Source: Echinometra lucunter (Eukaryota > Echinodermata > Echinoidea > Camarodonta > Echinometridae). Taken from it: 64,000 nt of DNA. The position numbers and the translations under genes were made by a program. The stretch's first letter is position 1; every line of letters begins with the position of its first letter. Below are positions 37,971-49,177 of the stretch, piece by piece. The notes below the pieces were generated by a model, which was not told where the DNA came from, made no database searches, and saw only the letters and a program-made list of their open reading frames with translations. The stretch covers positions 32,219,134 to 32,283,133 of the forward strand of contig CM057154.1 of NCBI GenBank assembly GCA_029962745.1. The letters are read 5' to 3'.

Positions 37971-38682
37971 TAGCTATAGGAGTGTAAGGTTATTCTGATT
38001 TTATTCTGATATTACACGATAGCTATAGATTGCTGCCATAGGCCCCTGTGTAGACTGATGTCAGCTTGAAATATTATGCCTCCAAATCACACTTTCTCAT
38101 GCCCGGTTAACCCTGCAAACTACCTTCCAAGTTCGCCAGTGGACCAGTCGATCAAACTGTGATATTAGAACCTGAAATTTATTTTTCAAACTCAAAATAT
38201 CGACTTTTGATTGATACGGGATCCTACTTTCTTGTTGATTTCGCCACTTGATTAATTTCCATTTCAATAGCGCGACCTCCGACATCGTGAGTTCACCTAC
38301 ACCCGCTGGTCTCGGCCACAGGCGCTAGGTGAAGCAGCGTTGCACTCTCGCATGTGTCGGCGAACGCAGAGTGCATGCGAGAGTGCAACGCTGCTTCGCC
38401 TAGCGCCTGTGGCCGAGACCAGCGGGTGTAGGTGAACTCACGATGTCGGAGGTCGCGCTATTGAAATGGAAATTAATCAAGCGGTGAAATCAACACGAAG
38501 GTAGGATCCCGTATCAATCAAAAGTCGATGTTTTGAGTTTGAAAAATAAATTTCAGGTTCTAATATCATGTGATTTGGAGGCATAATATTTCAAGCTGAC
38601 ATCGGTCTACACAGGGGCCTATGGCAGCAATCTATAGCTATCGTGTAATATCAGAATATAATCACGATAGCTCCTATAGCTA
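37971..38682. mobile_element. 712-bp foldback element with 8-bp target duplication
   Basis: Two arms of about 310-380 bp are almost perfect reverse complements around a 19-bp loop (38355-38373). The element begins TAGCTATAGGAG and ends CTCCTATAGCTA. It is flanked by the perfect 8-bp direct repeat GGTGGGCT (37963-37970 and 38683-38690), which fits hAT-type insertion. The left arm contains about 70 bp (38090-38160) that the right arm lacks, so one arm has suffered a deletion. The near identity of the arms points to a recent insertion or to arm-to-arm gene conversion. A 62-codon minus-strand frame inside (38097-38285) is noted under rejected items. Confidence 0.93.
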
Positions 38683-38690
38683 GGTGGGCT

Positions 38691-41600
38691 GTAATTCCCG
38701 GTCACTTCTTCTGAGAGTAGTCACACTACTTTAAGCACTTGCGGGAGGAGCCAGGTACTCTATGGGAGGTCAAAATGCCTATCCCCCCAGAATTCATCAA
38801 TGAGTTTTTTGAATTTTTCTGTAGACAGTGGAAGATTGTATTACATATTCAGGTAAACCATTCCAGTCCAGTCCTGGATGATTCTTCTGTTCAATAAGAT
38901 TTAGAATCTAACATTAGCATGATTAGTAATGATCATTTCAATGGTCAAACTTTAAAGCAGCCGAAAACTCCCTTCCAGCCGGAAAAAAAAATGGTTTTGG
39001 AAACATTAATGTGCGTGAAGCACATCAATATACATTGGTGGCATTATCATGAAATAGATCTAAGTCACCGGCCCATTCACTGCCGTTTATTTCTTCAGTG
39101 CTGGTGACAGCTTTCCCCTCCCTCTCATAGTCATACAATGCGAGCACACACGCGAGAAGAGCATGAAGAGAGGTGACTTATTTCACGATAAGGCCACATT
39201 GGTTTTTTTTATATTTTTTTATATTCATGTATATATCTATAAAAAGAAATAGATCTAACATTACAAACCTCTTTCTTCATCCGTGTACAGTGTGTGACAC
39301 TCTCTTAGGATTCTCTCATTCAATGAAATGGTGGCAGACTCTGTGGGATTTGCGGACTCTCGTTTCCTCACTCTTCCTGACATATTGATATTGACAGTTG
39401 TTACGGTAATCTCGATAACCCAACAACACTTCTATGACTATGTAACACAGTTAATAAGTCAGTCCCTTCCTCTGAATATCTCGGACTTGATATCGCTGGA
39501 AAGTTTTTTTAAAAATAGGTGAAAATCAAATAGTTTTAAGAGGGTCGTCTGCTCCTCAGCACGTCATGCATACGCGATACCCTAGAGGACGAACACGCCG
39601 ACTGGTTTTAAAAGGTGCAAGCTGGCACGCACCTCCACGCGTGGTAGAAATACTACTTATTTAGTGATTTCATGCGGTAGGGTGGGTAGTAATAGGGTCC
39701 ATCATTCGACCGTTCCCTGGTATACACAAATTCTTTGAATTCAACGCACAGAACTATACGGCCTCTACTATTTGAGTGTGGTTTCACTGGTGTGAATAAA
39801 AACATAAAACACATGAATTTAAATTTTTTAAAAATGCTGGCATGGCGTGAAGCGTATTTTCGCACCCTCTTCAAATTAATGAACCCCCATCAACCCAACA
39901 TCGATTCCCAGGCATCAATTATTCAAGAAAAAGATGGAGAGGAGGCAGAATATAAAGATATATAGCCAATATGATAACAATAATAGTGATTGTGGGATTG
40001 TGGTGATGATGATGATGAAAATGGTGATAATAGAACTATAATGTTAATAATCATGATTATAATAATAATAACAACAATAATGATAATACAAAATAATGAT
40101 GATAATGCTGATGTCGATGACGATAATGAGAGTGAAAAGGGTGATAATCATGATGATAATAAGTTAATAAATATAGACATTCATTGCAGAACAGATGTGT
40201 GTATATATGTATCATCCTTAGTTTATAACCACTTATCAAATTGGTACTGCACTGGTTGACAAAAATGTACGTGCTTTTTATTGCTCCTGATTGGGAAATA
40301 TTATTGGAGTACACGTAATGGAAGTTTCGCAATGCGCCTATTTGCACGCACGTCCATCAGCTGGACAAAGTTTTAGTTCGCTGGGTTTACCAAGGAGGAG
40401 GAGGAGGAGGAGAAAAGGATCGAGGGGGAGGAGATTGAATAAGATTAGGAAAAGGATTTTTTTTTTTTTAAAACAGGGAGGTGAAGAGCACAAGAAAGAT
40501 TGTCTTTCTAAGACTACATACCTACAGATCTTCAATAATACATTAAACATTAAACAAAATAATAATATACATGTGCATATCATATATTGAAACGATAAAG
40601 TATGTATGTACTACCCCATCATTTAAATGGAATCATACTCGGCCGAGTGAATAGTTACAACAACAACAAAATAAATAAAACGGGATACATGTACGTAATA
40701 ATCATGTGAATGTTTTGTATTCACCACATTAATTTTCCCTCACTTGTCAAGTATTTATTTGTTTGTTTTGTTTTGGTCTTGTTTCAGGTACGGTATCAGT
40801 GTTTGAGGAAACAAATCATGATAGCCATAGGCCTTAGGGGGCAGGGGGCACTTGCCCCCCTCCCAGAGTATTTCGGGGGTCAAAGATATAGTTTTGCTCC
40901 CAATAATTTCCGAACTGAAAAAAAAATAAAAGGAAAAAAGAGAAAAGAGAGGAAAAGAAAGGAAGGCAAGTGAAAAGGAAGTGTAAATTTATATAGGGGA
41001 TCCTTGGCCTTTTCAGGTTCCCTTTTTACCCGAACATGACCGAAAAATTCGCAAAACGAACAAAAAATAAAACCTCTTTGGCGGATGATCACGCCCCCTT
41101 CCAAATCGTGGAGGACGCATCCCCCTCCCCCCCCCCTTCTGTGAACTCCACCCATGGATGGGCGGACATGGTTTGGGTGGTTCAAATAATACAGGCCTAC
41201 CTAAAGTGTTTGGTCAACGTCGATTTCAACCAGTTTTTTTTTTTTTGGGGGGGGGGGAGTCTTTTGGAGGGAATCTGTGAAAATTCCTGAATTTATTAAT
41301 AGTACACACAGACAATGTGACATATCTCCAAATGAATGTTTAATTTCTTCAAATGAACAGTGTGCAACGAGTTTTAACTTATTAACTTTTTTTTATTGGG
41401 TACTCAGTTCAACTTATTAACTTAATTACGACCATGACGAACAAATTTCCTAAAAGTTACATTGGGGTGCCTGATGAAAAAAACGGCATCAAAAGAAAAG
41501 CTTTCATGCATGCGTTGTTTGTTTAGAGCAAAGCACAAAAAAGTCGATCTATAAAAAAAAATTATGATGATAATGAAAGTAACTGTTCATTTAATATTCA

Positions 41601-42413
41601 GACAGCTTATGTCACAAGGGTAAGCATCAATCTCAGACGTCGCCTAGAAACTCCTGAAAGGCCAAGTCCACAGCAAGATGAAGTTCATTTAGAAACGAAT
41701 GAAAATTCGAATCAAAACAGTCAAAACTTGATGAAAATCGGATGCAAAATAAGAAAATTATGAATTTTTGAGCTTGTTATTTCGTGGCAAAACAGTTCTC
41801 GAACTGTGGATTTGAATATTCAGTGAGTGAGTTGATGATGTCATATGCTCACTATTCTCCATTAAATATTTCAGAAAAAGTTTATGTTTTTCACTAAAAC
41901 TGAAAAGTTTATCCATCATATTGGTGTATTGCAGGTCACCTTTTGGGTGTATGTAAGATTCCCTTAACAGAGATTGAAAATCCCTCAGATTTTGATATAA
42001 TCTTGAAGGAAAAATGATTGTAATACCCGTCATGTGTGAAGGCTAGCCGGAAGGGTCCCAGCTGGGGGGGGGGCACTTTTGGGGGCCAACCTCAATTGTC
42101 TACTGTCAGCACACAGCCCTATCCCCCGAACAAGCACACTCCCCCCTTTTTTATTTGCTTTATTATTTTGATCACGTTTATCATTACACTGTTCGCCATC
42201 ATCAGATGATCATCACTCGTCAGAAGTGACTGAAACAGGATTTTGTTCGCCGCTGGTAGCATGGTAGGATGGCGCGAGAGGTTAGAGACCGGGCATAATT
42301 TATAGCGATGGAATGGTTATGAATGGCGAACGGGCATATTTTGGTGATGGGGCCGATGCCTTTTGCTTTAAAATCAACTCCTCAGTTTCACTACTTGTCC
42401 GTGCGAGTGAAGC

Positions 42414-42448
<35 letters not shown>

Positions 42449-42637
42449 TTTTGGCGTTTAAAATGTAAAGAAATTTCATATCTCGGCACTGCAAAAATAT
42501 GAACAAATTCGGACGCCCTTATGCCGATAATAATAATATTATTACGGCGGCGAGGGGGGGGGCGGGAGGGGGAAGGATATGGCTTTTTACGCATTAAAAT
42601 ATTTGCTTTCTGGCACACATATCAAAATATAGGCCAT
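38691..42637. other. No recognisable gene; microsatellites and repeat fragments
   Basis: Contains a (GAT/AAT)n-rich block (39990-40180), an AG-rich block (40390-40440) and G/C-run repeats from about 40830. A 27-base T run lies at about 42417-42444. A 64-codon plus-strand frame at 39328 is unremarkable. Confidence 0.5.
39990..40180 (+). repeat. GAT/AAT/ATA compound microsatellite
   Basis: Imperfect trinucleotide repeats GATGATGATGATGA, AATAATAATAAC and GATGATAATG. They create spurious Asp/Asn-rich and His/Tyr-rich frames on the two strands. Confidence 0.9.
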
Positions 42638-43139
42638 GGGCGGCGATCTTGGGGGGGGGGGACGGGGGTCGTGTTCCCCCCTCGATTTTTTAAGCTTAAT
42701 ATTTGTTTTTTCTATTTTGAGTCAGGTGACTTAATTTAGGCCAACCACTTAAATATTCTATAGCCCTAGAATGCATTTTGATGGCAAAATGAGGCCTCTT
42801 TCATTCTCTTTTTTTGCTCGCTTCGAACGATCATCCCCTTTCCACTTCTAGAAACAGATTTTCAGCGGTGGCCTTCGGTGTTTCCGCCCTCCCCCACTCG
42901 TTACATGAAATCGCCGTCAATGGTATGGGCATTCTCAGCCTTCGTATTATGACTAAATGCGACTTTAGATAGTACACAAGTCATGCTTGGTCTCTCAGTG
43001 CTTAAAGGCATTTATGTGGGCCTCATAATTATAAGAGAGCATAGCGACCAATTAAGCGAGGTTGCGGAATATTGAAACTTATAAATATATCGGTCATGAT
43101 GCTATAGATATTAGATCACTACACCTTTGTCTTTTGAGA

Positions 43140-43810
43140 GCTACTGAGGGGCGGGGAACATTTATTTGCACATTTTCTGAGGGAAGCATCTATCAGCCCT
43201 CCCCCATATGCAGCTTGTGGCGTCAGGGTGTGCATAATATCTGAAACACCATTTCTATTAAAACTCGGGAACGCTGCGCCCAATAGAAAATGTTTAGTTT
43301 ATGGAATGTTATTTTGAGGAATTTTATAGCAATAGACAGCTTATCCATTATGATAATGAAAATTGGCAAAGGAAATAACCTGCGAGGACGGGAACATAAC
43401 AAACATTCCCTTATCCATTTACAGAAAGAAAAAAAAACACATGCCCCACGGCATTTTATTGCAATGCCCCCTCTTTTGCAGAAAGAAGCACCTGCAAGCA
43501 TATCCACCTGTTTTCATAAAATAGACAGAATTTTTAAGTACTGAGAAACATTGCATTTAATCAATATACGAGGGAGCGTAGCGACCGAGTAAGAAATTTT
43601 GGATTTGTGGATGCTGAAAGCTTGCATTTTAGAGCACTGGTATGCTTATTTTATGGTTGTGGTACATCCTAATGATCCAAAATTTTCTCCTTTTTCTTAC
43701 AAGGGGGCCCAACCACAGGGTGGGCAAAAATCGATTTTGCCCCCTCTCTTCAATGATTGGGGCAACTGCCCCTTCTCCCCACCCCCTCCCGCTTCCGGCG
43801 CCTATATGAC
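43140..43810 (+). repeat. GGAGCGTAGCGACCGAG module, copy 1
   Basis: The ordered words are GGGAAGCATCTATCAGCCC, TTTAGTTTATGGAATG, CATTCCCTTATCCATTTACA, ATACGAGGGAGCGTAGCGAC, GCATTTTAGAGCACTGGTAT, then a C-rich stretch and GGCGCCTATATGACC. The first half matches 46400-46700 and the second half matches 48160-48450 in the same order. Confidence 0.85.
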
Positions 43811-45129
43811 CCACCATGGGGGAAAATCCGTTTTTCTAATGGGGGGGGGGGGGGTAGACATCGTCCAAAACTTTGCTAACAAGCGAAATAAATTCAGTTG
43901 TCTCTATTTTTTTTTTAGGGGGGACAAATCAAATGTATGTGTAATGCCTGCGTATCAAACTTTTAAAAAAGGGGGATGCCAGCAAGGAAAAGGGAAACAT
44001 AAATAAGGAAAAGGGGCATTTATTAGAAGCAAATTGAGGCATGCCTTAGATTGAATTGGTCACTTCCAATAGTGGGATATAGGAGAACCTATCACAGGTA
44101 GGCCTAAAAGGGGAACCCGGCAGAAGGGGAATTAAACTACTAGTATTAGAACCGAAAATGGGAATTCAAAAGGGGAACTTACCACATTTCACTAGGAACA
44201 TATAGAAGTGAAAACGGCCCACTTCTCTGAGGGGGAAAGAGTGCAATGAAGAAGGGAAAAGGGTTTCTGGTGTAAAGCGGGGGGGGGGGGGGGGGGGCAA
44301 ATCGTAGAATTTAAGACGGGGCGACTTATTTGAATCGGAAAAAATGGCATTTACTATATATTTTATCATCATCATCATCATTATTATTATTATTATTATT
44401 ATTTTATTCGGCAGAATCAACAAACCAAAAATCAAATACAAACAATAGTAGGCCTAGAATTATAAGAATCACATGGATGCCGTGAAAAGAAAAAGATTAA
44501 CTTAATAACTGTAACCCGAAGGTCTTCTTTTCCAATCCATGTGACTTTACATAAAAAATAGTACATAAAATAATGTAATAAATACAATTTTTACATGTAC
44601 ATCGTATAATGAATAATAAATATATAGAAGGTGAAGAGCACTTATCGAGAAAGTAAATAAAAGGGGAACATTATGGGTGCTTGGAAAAGTGGAATGGAGC
44701 ACTGCGTCCCCTGTCAAAGGCACCGTCGCCCCTGTGTGGGCTTTTCAGCTTTTCAGGTTCCTTTTTCCCCAATGATCAGAGGGGGGATGTGCCTAAAATT
44801 ATCCGGGATTTTCCCCCTGTCCCAACACGATTGACACCGATGGGCTTTTAGGGACGCACTGTATGGTGCCAAAGTGAGAATCAAACTTTTTCACGGTTAC
44901 GGCCTATAGCCCTATACATCGACAGGAGAGGGAGAGGGTGCACAATTCCTAGCCGATGTCCTTATACCTTCAGTGAGCGAAGCATTGTCAGCATGCGAGG
45001 ACTCTTTGTCATGTTTATTCTGATACCTTGCTTCATCTATTTTGTGTATAATAGGTCGGTCGGGGGCGGCGCTCCGGGGGGGGGGGGCAGTGGTACAGTG
45101 TCTCCACTTTTGGAAGCACTCAAACAGTG

Positions 45130-45860
45130 CCATTTATCCCCCCCCCCCCCCGCCCACGTCCAAACCAGTGCCCTTTTTATCTTAGAAGGACCCATTTTCC
45201 TTAATAAGCACCCTTTAGCCTTATAATAAGTGTCCCTTTTCGTTTCAGATAATAATAGTTGCCCTTTTCGAAACCTATAGATGTGCGCTTTTTTATGCCT
45301 GATTAGTGCCCCTTTCCCTTTTTAATATCACTCCGTTCCCTCCTGAGAAGTGCGCCTTTCACATTAGAAATGAATGTCCCTTTTAAAAAGTGATTATTCC
45401 CCCTATTGAATACACATTTTCATTTCCCATAGTGCAATTTACTTCTGATAAGTGCCCCTTTTCCTTTGTAGTATATCTCATTTATCCATCTGTTAATGTA
45501 AGATCAGTGCACAAAGCGCCCCTTTTCTTTTCTGATAGTGTCCCTTTTCCATTCGGGCAAGTGCCCATTTTCTTAAATTTGATACATGGCCATTTGATTT
45601 CTGATGAGTGCCATTTTTCCTTTCTAGTAAATGCCATCTCTCCTCACTATTTAATGCCCCCCCCTTTGAATCTGATAAGTGTGACTTCTTTAATTCTGAT
45701 GAGTGTCCGGTTCGATTATGATTGAAGTGCCCATTTCCACCCCCCCCCCTTTTTCGTTTAAAATAGTACAATCCCCCTTCTGATAAAAGTGCCCCTTCAA
45801 ATCTGATAAGCGCCCCTTTTCTCTCTTGTGCCATTTCCTCTTATTCAAAATTTTCCTTTT
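45130..45860 (+). repeat. Degenerate TGATAAGTGCCCCTTTTC minisatellite
   Basis: About 25-30 degenerate units of 20-30 bases share CTGATAAGTGCCCCTTTTC-like words (45435, 45525, 45610, 45672, 45785, 45805). The repeat keeps a frame open on both strands (111 and 113 codons) that is repeat-driven, not a gene. Short GTGCCCCT pieces recur near 56030. Confidence 0.85.
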
Positions 45861-46399
45861 CACCTCTAGTAAGCTCCCAATAGACCTCGAAAGAGTAAAT
45901 TTTCTAATAGCTCCACCGAATCAGAGAGGCTTTACAGTGCGAGGCAGAGGAGCAGAGGACAGAAGGGCCTCACCCAACTTTAATTAGAAGGAACGATGTC
46001 CTTTTCCCCTCCTTTTTCTTTCCAAATCTCCGTCGCTACGTTCGCTCGCATTTGCAACACGCAAGACACTTTAAAGGAGAATGCAACCCAGACATCAGTG
46101 TGCTTTTAGTGAATAAAGATGACCAAGAAGAGTAAACAGTGAAAATTTGAGCAAAATCGGACAGTCTGTTCAAGAGTTACGAATTTTGAAAGTTTCAGTA
46201 AATACCTATTATGGGGATCCTTGAGTTGGCAACTTTGCCAGCATCTGTGATGTCATCGTGGACAACTCTCAATTCATTTTGTATATAATTTTTCCAAAAA
46301 ATGGATTTATATGAAATTTCAAGTCAGGAATCAACATAATTCTTCCCAAAATGCTTGCAGAATTGATATAGCCATTGTCAAACAATTGTCAAACAATTA

Positions 46400-46830
46400 C
46401 AAAGGGAAGCATCTATCCGCCCTTCCCAGCTTTTGGCGCCTTTGGTGGACAGGGTTTGTTTAATATCAAGAAACACCACCTCTATCAAAATGCAAAACTC
46501 TTTAGTTTATGGAATCCATTATGATAATGGAATTTTTTTGTATCAAATAACCTTGCGAGGGGCAAGAACAAAACAAACATTCTCTTATCCCTTTACAGAG
46601 GAAAACCCATGCCCCTTTTTTTTGCAGAGAGAAACACTTGCCCCGCGCTTTCTAAATTCCATAAGAAACGTTTTCGTTAAGCTACGAGGGAGCGTAGCGA
46701 CCGAGCGAAATAAATGGAATGTACATGGAAGCCATGTATTTTAGAGCAAAGAAAAGCTCATTAGACATCATTTTTACATCAAAATAAATCCTTATTGCCA
46801 TGCGAGGGGGTCCCACTAAGGGGTAAAATA
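46400..46830 (+). repeat. GGAGCGTAGCGACCGAG module, copy 2
   Basis: Shares GAAGCATCTATCCGCCC, TTTAGTTTATGGAATCC, CATTCTCTTATCCCTTTACA, CTACGAGGGAGCGTAGCGAC and TATTTTAGAGCAAAG in the same order and strand as the 43140 copy, then GCGAGGGGGTCCCAC. Identity is moderate, so this is an old repeat. Confidence 0.82.
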
Positions 46831-47834
46831 GATTTTTGCAACCAGTTGTAAGCATGAAAATTCAGATTATTTCTCAACACTATATCTATTCGTATGGCCA
46901 CTGGCGTAGCCAGGAATTTTCGACGAGGGGGGGGGGGGGGGGAGGACAAGGCGAGGGTGTACACACCGAAATCACTTTCTTTATTTTGCAAGAGAGCGAA
47001 GCGAGCGAGTTAAAAAAAGTTGCTACAGTAATAATAATAATAATAATAATAATAAAAACCTTATTTTGCCATCAAAATATACTCTAGGCCTAAATGGTTG
47101 GCCTATTTTGGTCACCTTACTACAAAATAGCCTACCTTGCTGGTCCAATATTGTTTGCTGTCAAACTACCTTTTTCTAAATGTTATACGAGCGAGCGAAG
47201 CGAGCAAGGCAAAATACACGCTTTCCATGATAAAGTATCATTTTGTTATCAAAATACCCCCAAGAGCCTACAACATATCTAAAATATACTCGGTCACCTC
47301 CCTTGCATGCCAAATTCGTTTGCTGATAGAAATCATCTAGCTTGTTTCTAGATTTTATGAGCGAGCAAAATAATATGGATTTTTTAGATACTAAAAACAA
47401 GTTCATGTGTATTGTTACTCCCTTCTCGTGATTTTAGTAACGTACAATATTTATGGCATCTTCCGTTCTCACAGAGTTTATGATAGGAATAGGCTAATGG
47501 TCACAGGCCGTTATCTCTTGATAATTCATCTATTTTCTAAAGGTCAACTTGCCGCTCGAATAAATAGAACTAACATTTTAAGAGTAGAAGAATATACATT
47601 GGATATAGAGAGATAAAATTCAAACCTAATTTCTTTCAAATAAATAACCGGCATTGGTTAAGATATTGGAAATGTGAGCGAGCGAAGCGAGCGATCGCTT
47701 CAAGGTTTTTACTTTATTTTCATTCCTCGTTTCCATGCAACCAAATGAATCAAAATGCTAACAAAATAGAAATATAAAGATTTTAAGCTTTAAATAACGA
47801 GGAGGGACACGTCCCCCCACCCGGATCGCCGCCT

Positions 47835-47870
47835 ATGTTCGTTTTACTCTGAATTATGTTGTTATCAGGT

Positions 47871-47913
<43 letters not shown>

Positions 47914-49175
47914 GCAAAGATGATTTGCAGCCCCCCCCCCTTGATAGGGAGAAAATCTGCCCCTTTCTCTTGCCACCACTGGTATAGACGGGATACACAG
48001 CTATCTGATGTGCATAATGTAGAGACAATGTGAGAAACCTTAAATATTAGAATTAACCTGCTATTTTAAGCTGATCGCAACACTGCAAATTATATTGTCA
48101 TGGGAGGGGAAGGGGGCAAAATACCCCTCCCCCTAATGAAGTAAGCATCTGCCCATTTTTCATAGATGATATAGAAAGAATCTCTAAATATTGACAAACA
48201 TTGCATCTAATGACATACGAGGGAGCGTAGCGACCGAGTTAGAAAATTTTGATTTTTGAATGCTGAAAGTTTGCATTTTAGAGCACTAATATGCTTATTT
48301 GACATGGTTGTAGTGCAATCTTATGATCCGAAATGTCCCTTTTTTTCTTGCGAGGGGGTCCATGGGGGGGGGGGGGGGCAAAATCGATTCCCCCCCCCCC
48401 CTTGAATGATTCTTCCTCCTCTGCCCCTCCCCCACTTCAGGCGCCTGTGTGTGTGAATAAGAGGATCTCCTCTCATATTGAGCATGTTAAGAAAACCATT
48501 AATTTGAAGTCACTGTCACGTTGGGTCTCCAACCTGATATTATAATTTTTTTTAAAAGAAAATCGAAGACGGCCCCCGCCCCAGGGTACTCATTAATTAA
48601 ACACTGATTAAATTAATGGATCAAGGGATCTCAATAACAGTCCCCTTCCCGACATTCAAAACTCAGCCAACAGATTGCAACAATTTTATGAAGGCACACT
48701 AAAAAGGCTCCCAGTTCACCCCGCTCTCTATATATGCAGCTATGCCATGATAGACAGGCCCTGCCCTATGGGCATGGCATGCAGGCCATACGTCTACTCC
48801 TACTACTCCAAAATTTCAACGTGAGAAAACTATACATGTGCTGTATTTTGACCATTAGGGAATTTCCCCTCTTGAAATGGAATATCGCGATTGCGCAATG
48901 GTACAGCTGGTACAGGCAGATGGTATTTTCTACTGATACTTGTAACCGGACTAGTAAGTGCGGTTTAAAATGATTGATGAAGATCAATCATTGTGTGTTC
49001 ACCTGTTGGTTTACTGATTTGCTTGAAGCTCTAAGTCTTTGAATTAGAAGGGAGGAATGATAACTTTATTATAAGCTTACTTTCTGGTTCAGTCCCACAT
49101 CTCGGAAAACGTGTTAGTCTGTTAGTTATAGTTCAACTTCATTTCAAGAAGGGGTGAATAAATTAGAGATACCGG
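47835..49175. other. No recognisable gene; (GA)n run and repeat fragments
   Basis: A GA microsatellite with adjoining G run (about 47874-47914) is followed by the third GGAGCGTAGCGACCGAG module (48160-48450). Ordinary noncoding DNA then runs to 49175. Confidence 0.55.
48160..48450 (+). repeat. GGAGCGTAGCGACCGAG module, copy 3
   Basis: Aligns with 43505-43810 in the same order: TGACAAACATTGCATCTAAT, ACATACGAGGGAGCGTAGCG, GCTGAAAGTTTGCATTTTAG, AGCACTAATATGCTTATTT, a G run, GCAAAATCGATTC, a C run and CAGGCGCCTGTG. It ends in the GGCGCC-type terminus also seen at 43798. Confidence 0.85.
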
Positions 49176-49177
49176 TA

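Larger units (their letters stand above)
42638..47834. mobile_element. 5.2-kb repeat nest bounded by inverted GGCGGCGATC ends
   Basis: The left edge GGGCGGCGATCTTGGGGG, followed by GACGGGGGTCGTGTTCCC and TTTAAGCTTAA, is mirrored at the right edge by TTTAAGCTTTAAATAACGAG, GGGACACGTCCCCCCACC and GGATCGCCGCCT. About 65 bp of inverted homology therefore bounds the block. Inner sequences also recur in inverted orientation: GGCCAACCACTTAAAT/TTTTGATGGCAAAATGAGG at 42740 against TTTTGCCATCAAAATAT/AAATGGTTGGCC at 47058. It may be one large composite transposon or two inverted copies of one repeat with others nested. No target duplication was fixed. Confidence 0.6.

Noticed and set aside
38097..38285. 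62-codon minus-strand frame in the palindrome
   Set aside because: Not annotated as a gene because it lies wholly in a foldback element and matches nothing I recognise. It is kept as a finding.
39328..39522. 64-codon frame with moderately protein-like composition
   Set aside because: No recognised family, no flanking exon. An overlapping frame is also open.
39990..40347. Asp/Asn-rich and His/Tyr-rich frames
   Set aside because: Translations of the GAT/AAT microsatellite on the two strands.
45390..45834. Opposed frames of 111 and 113 codons
   Set aside because: Produced by the degenerate minisatellite. Both strands are open over the same units.
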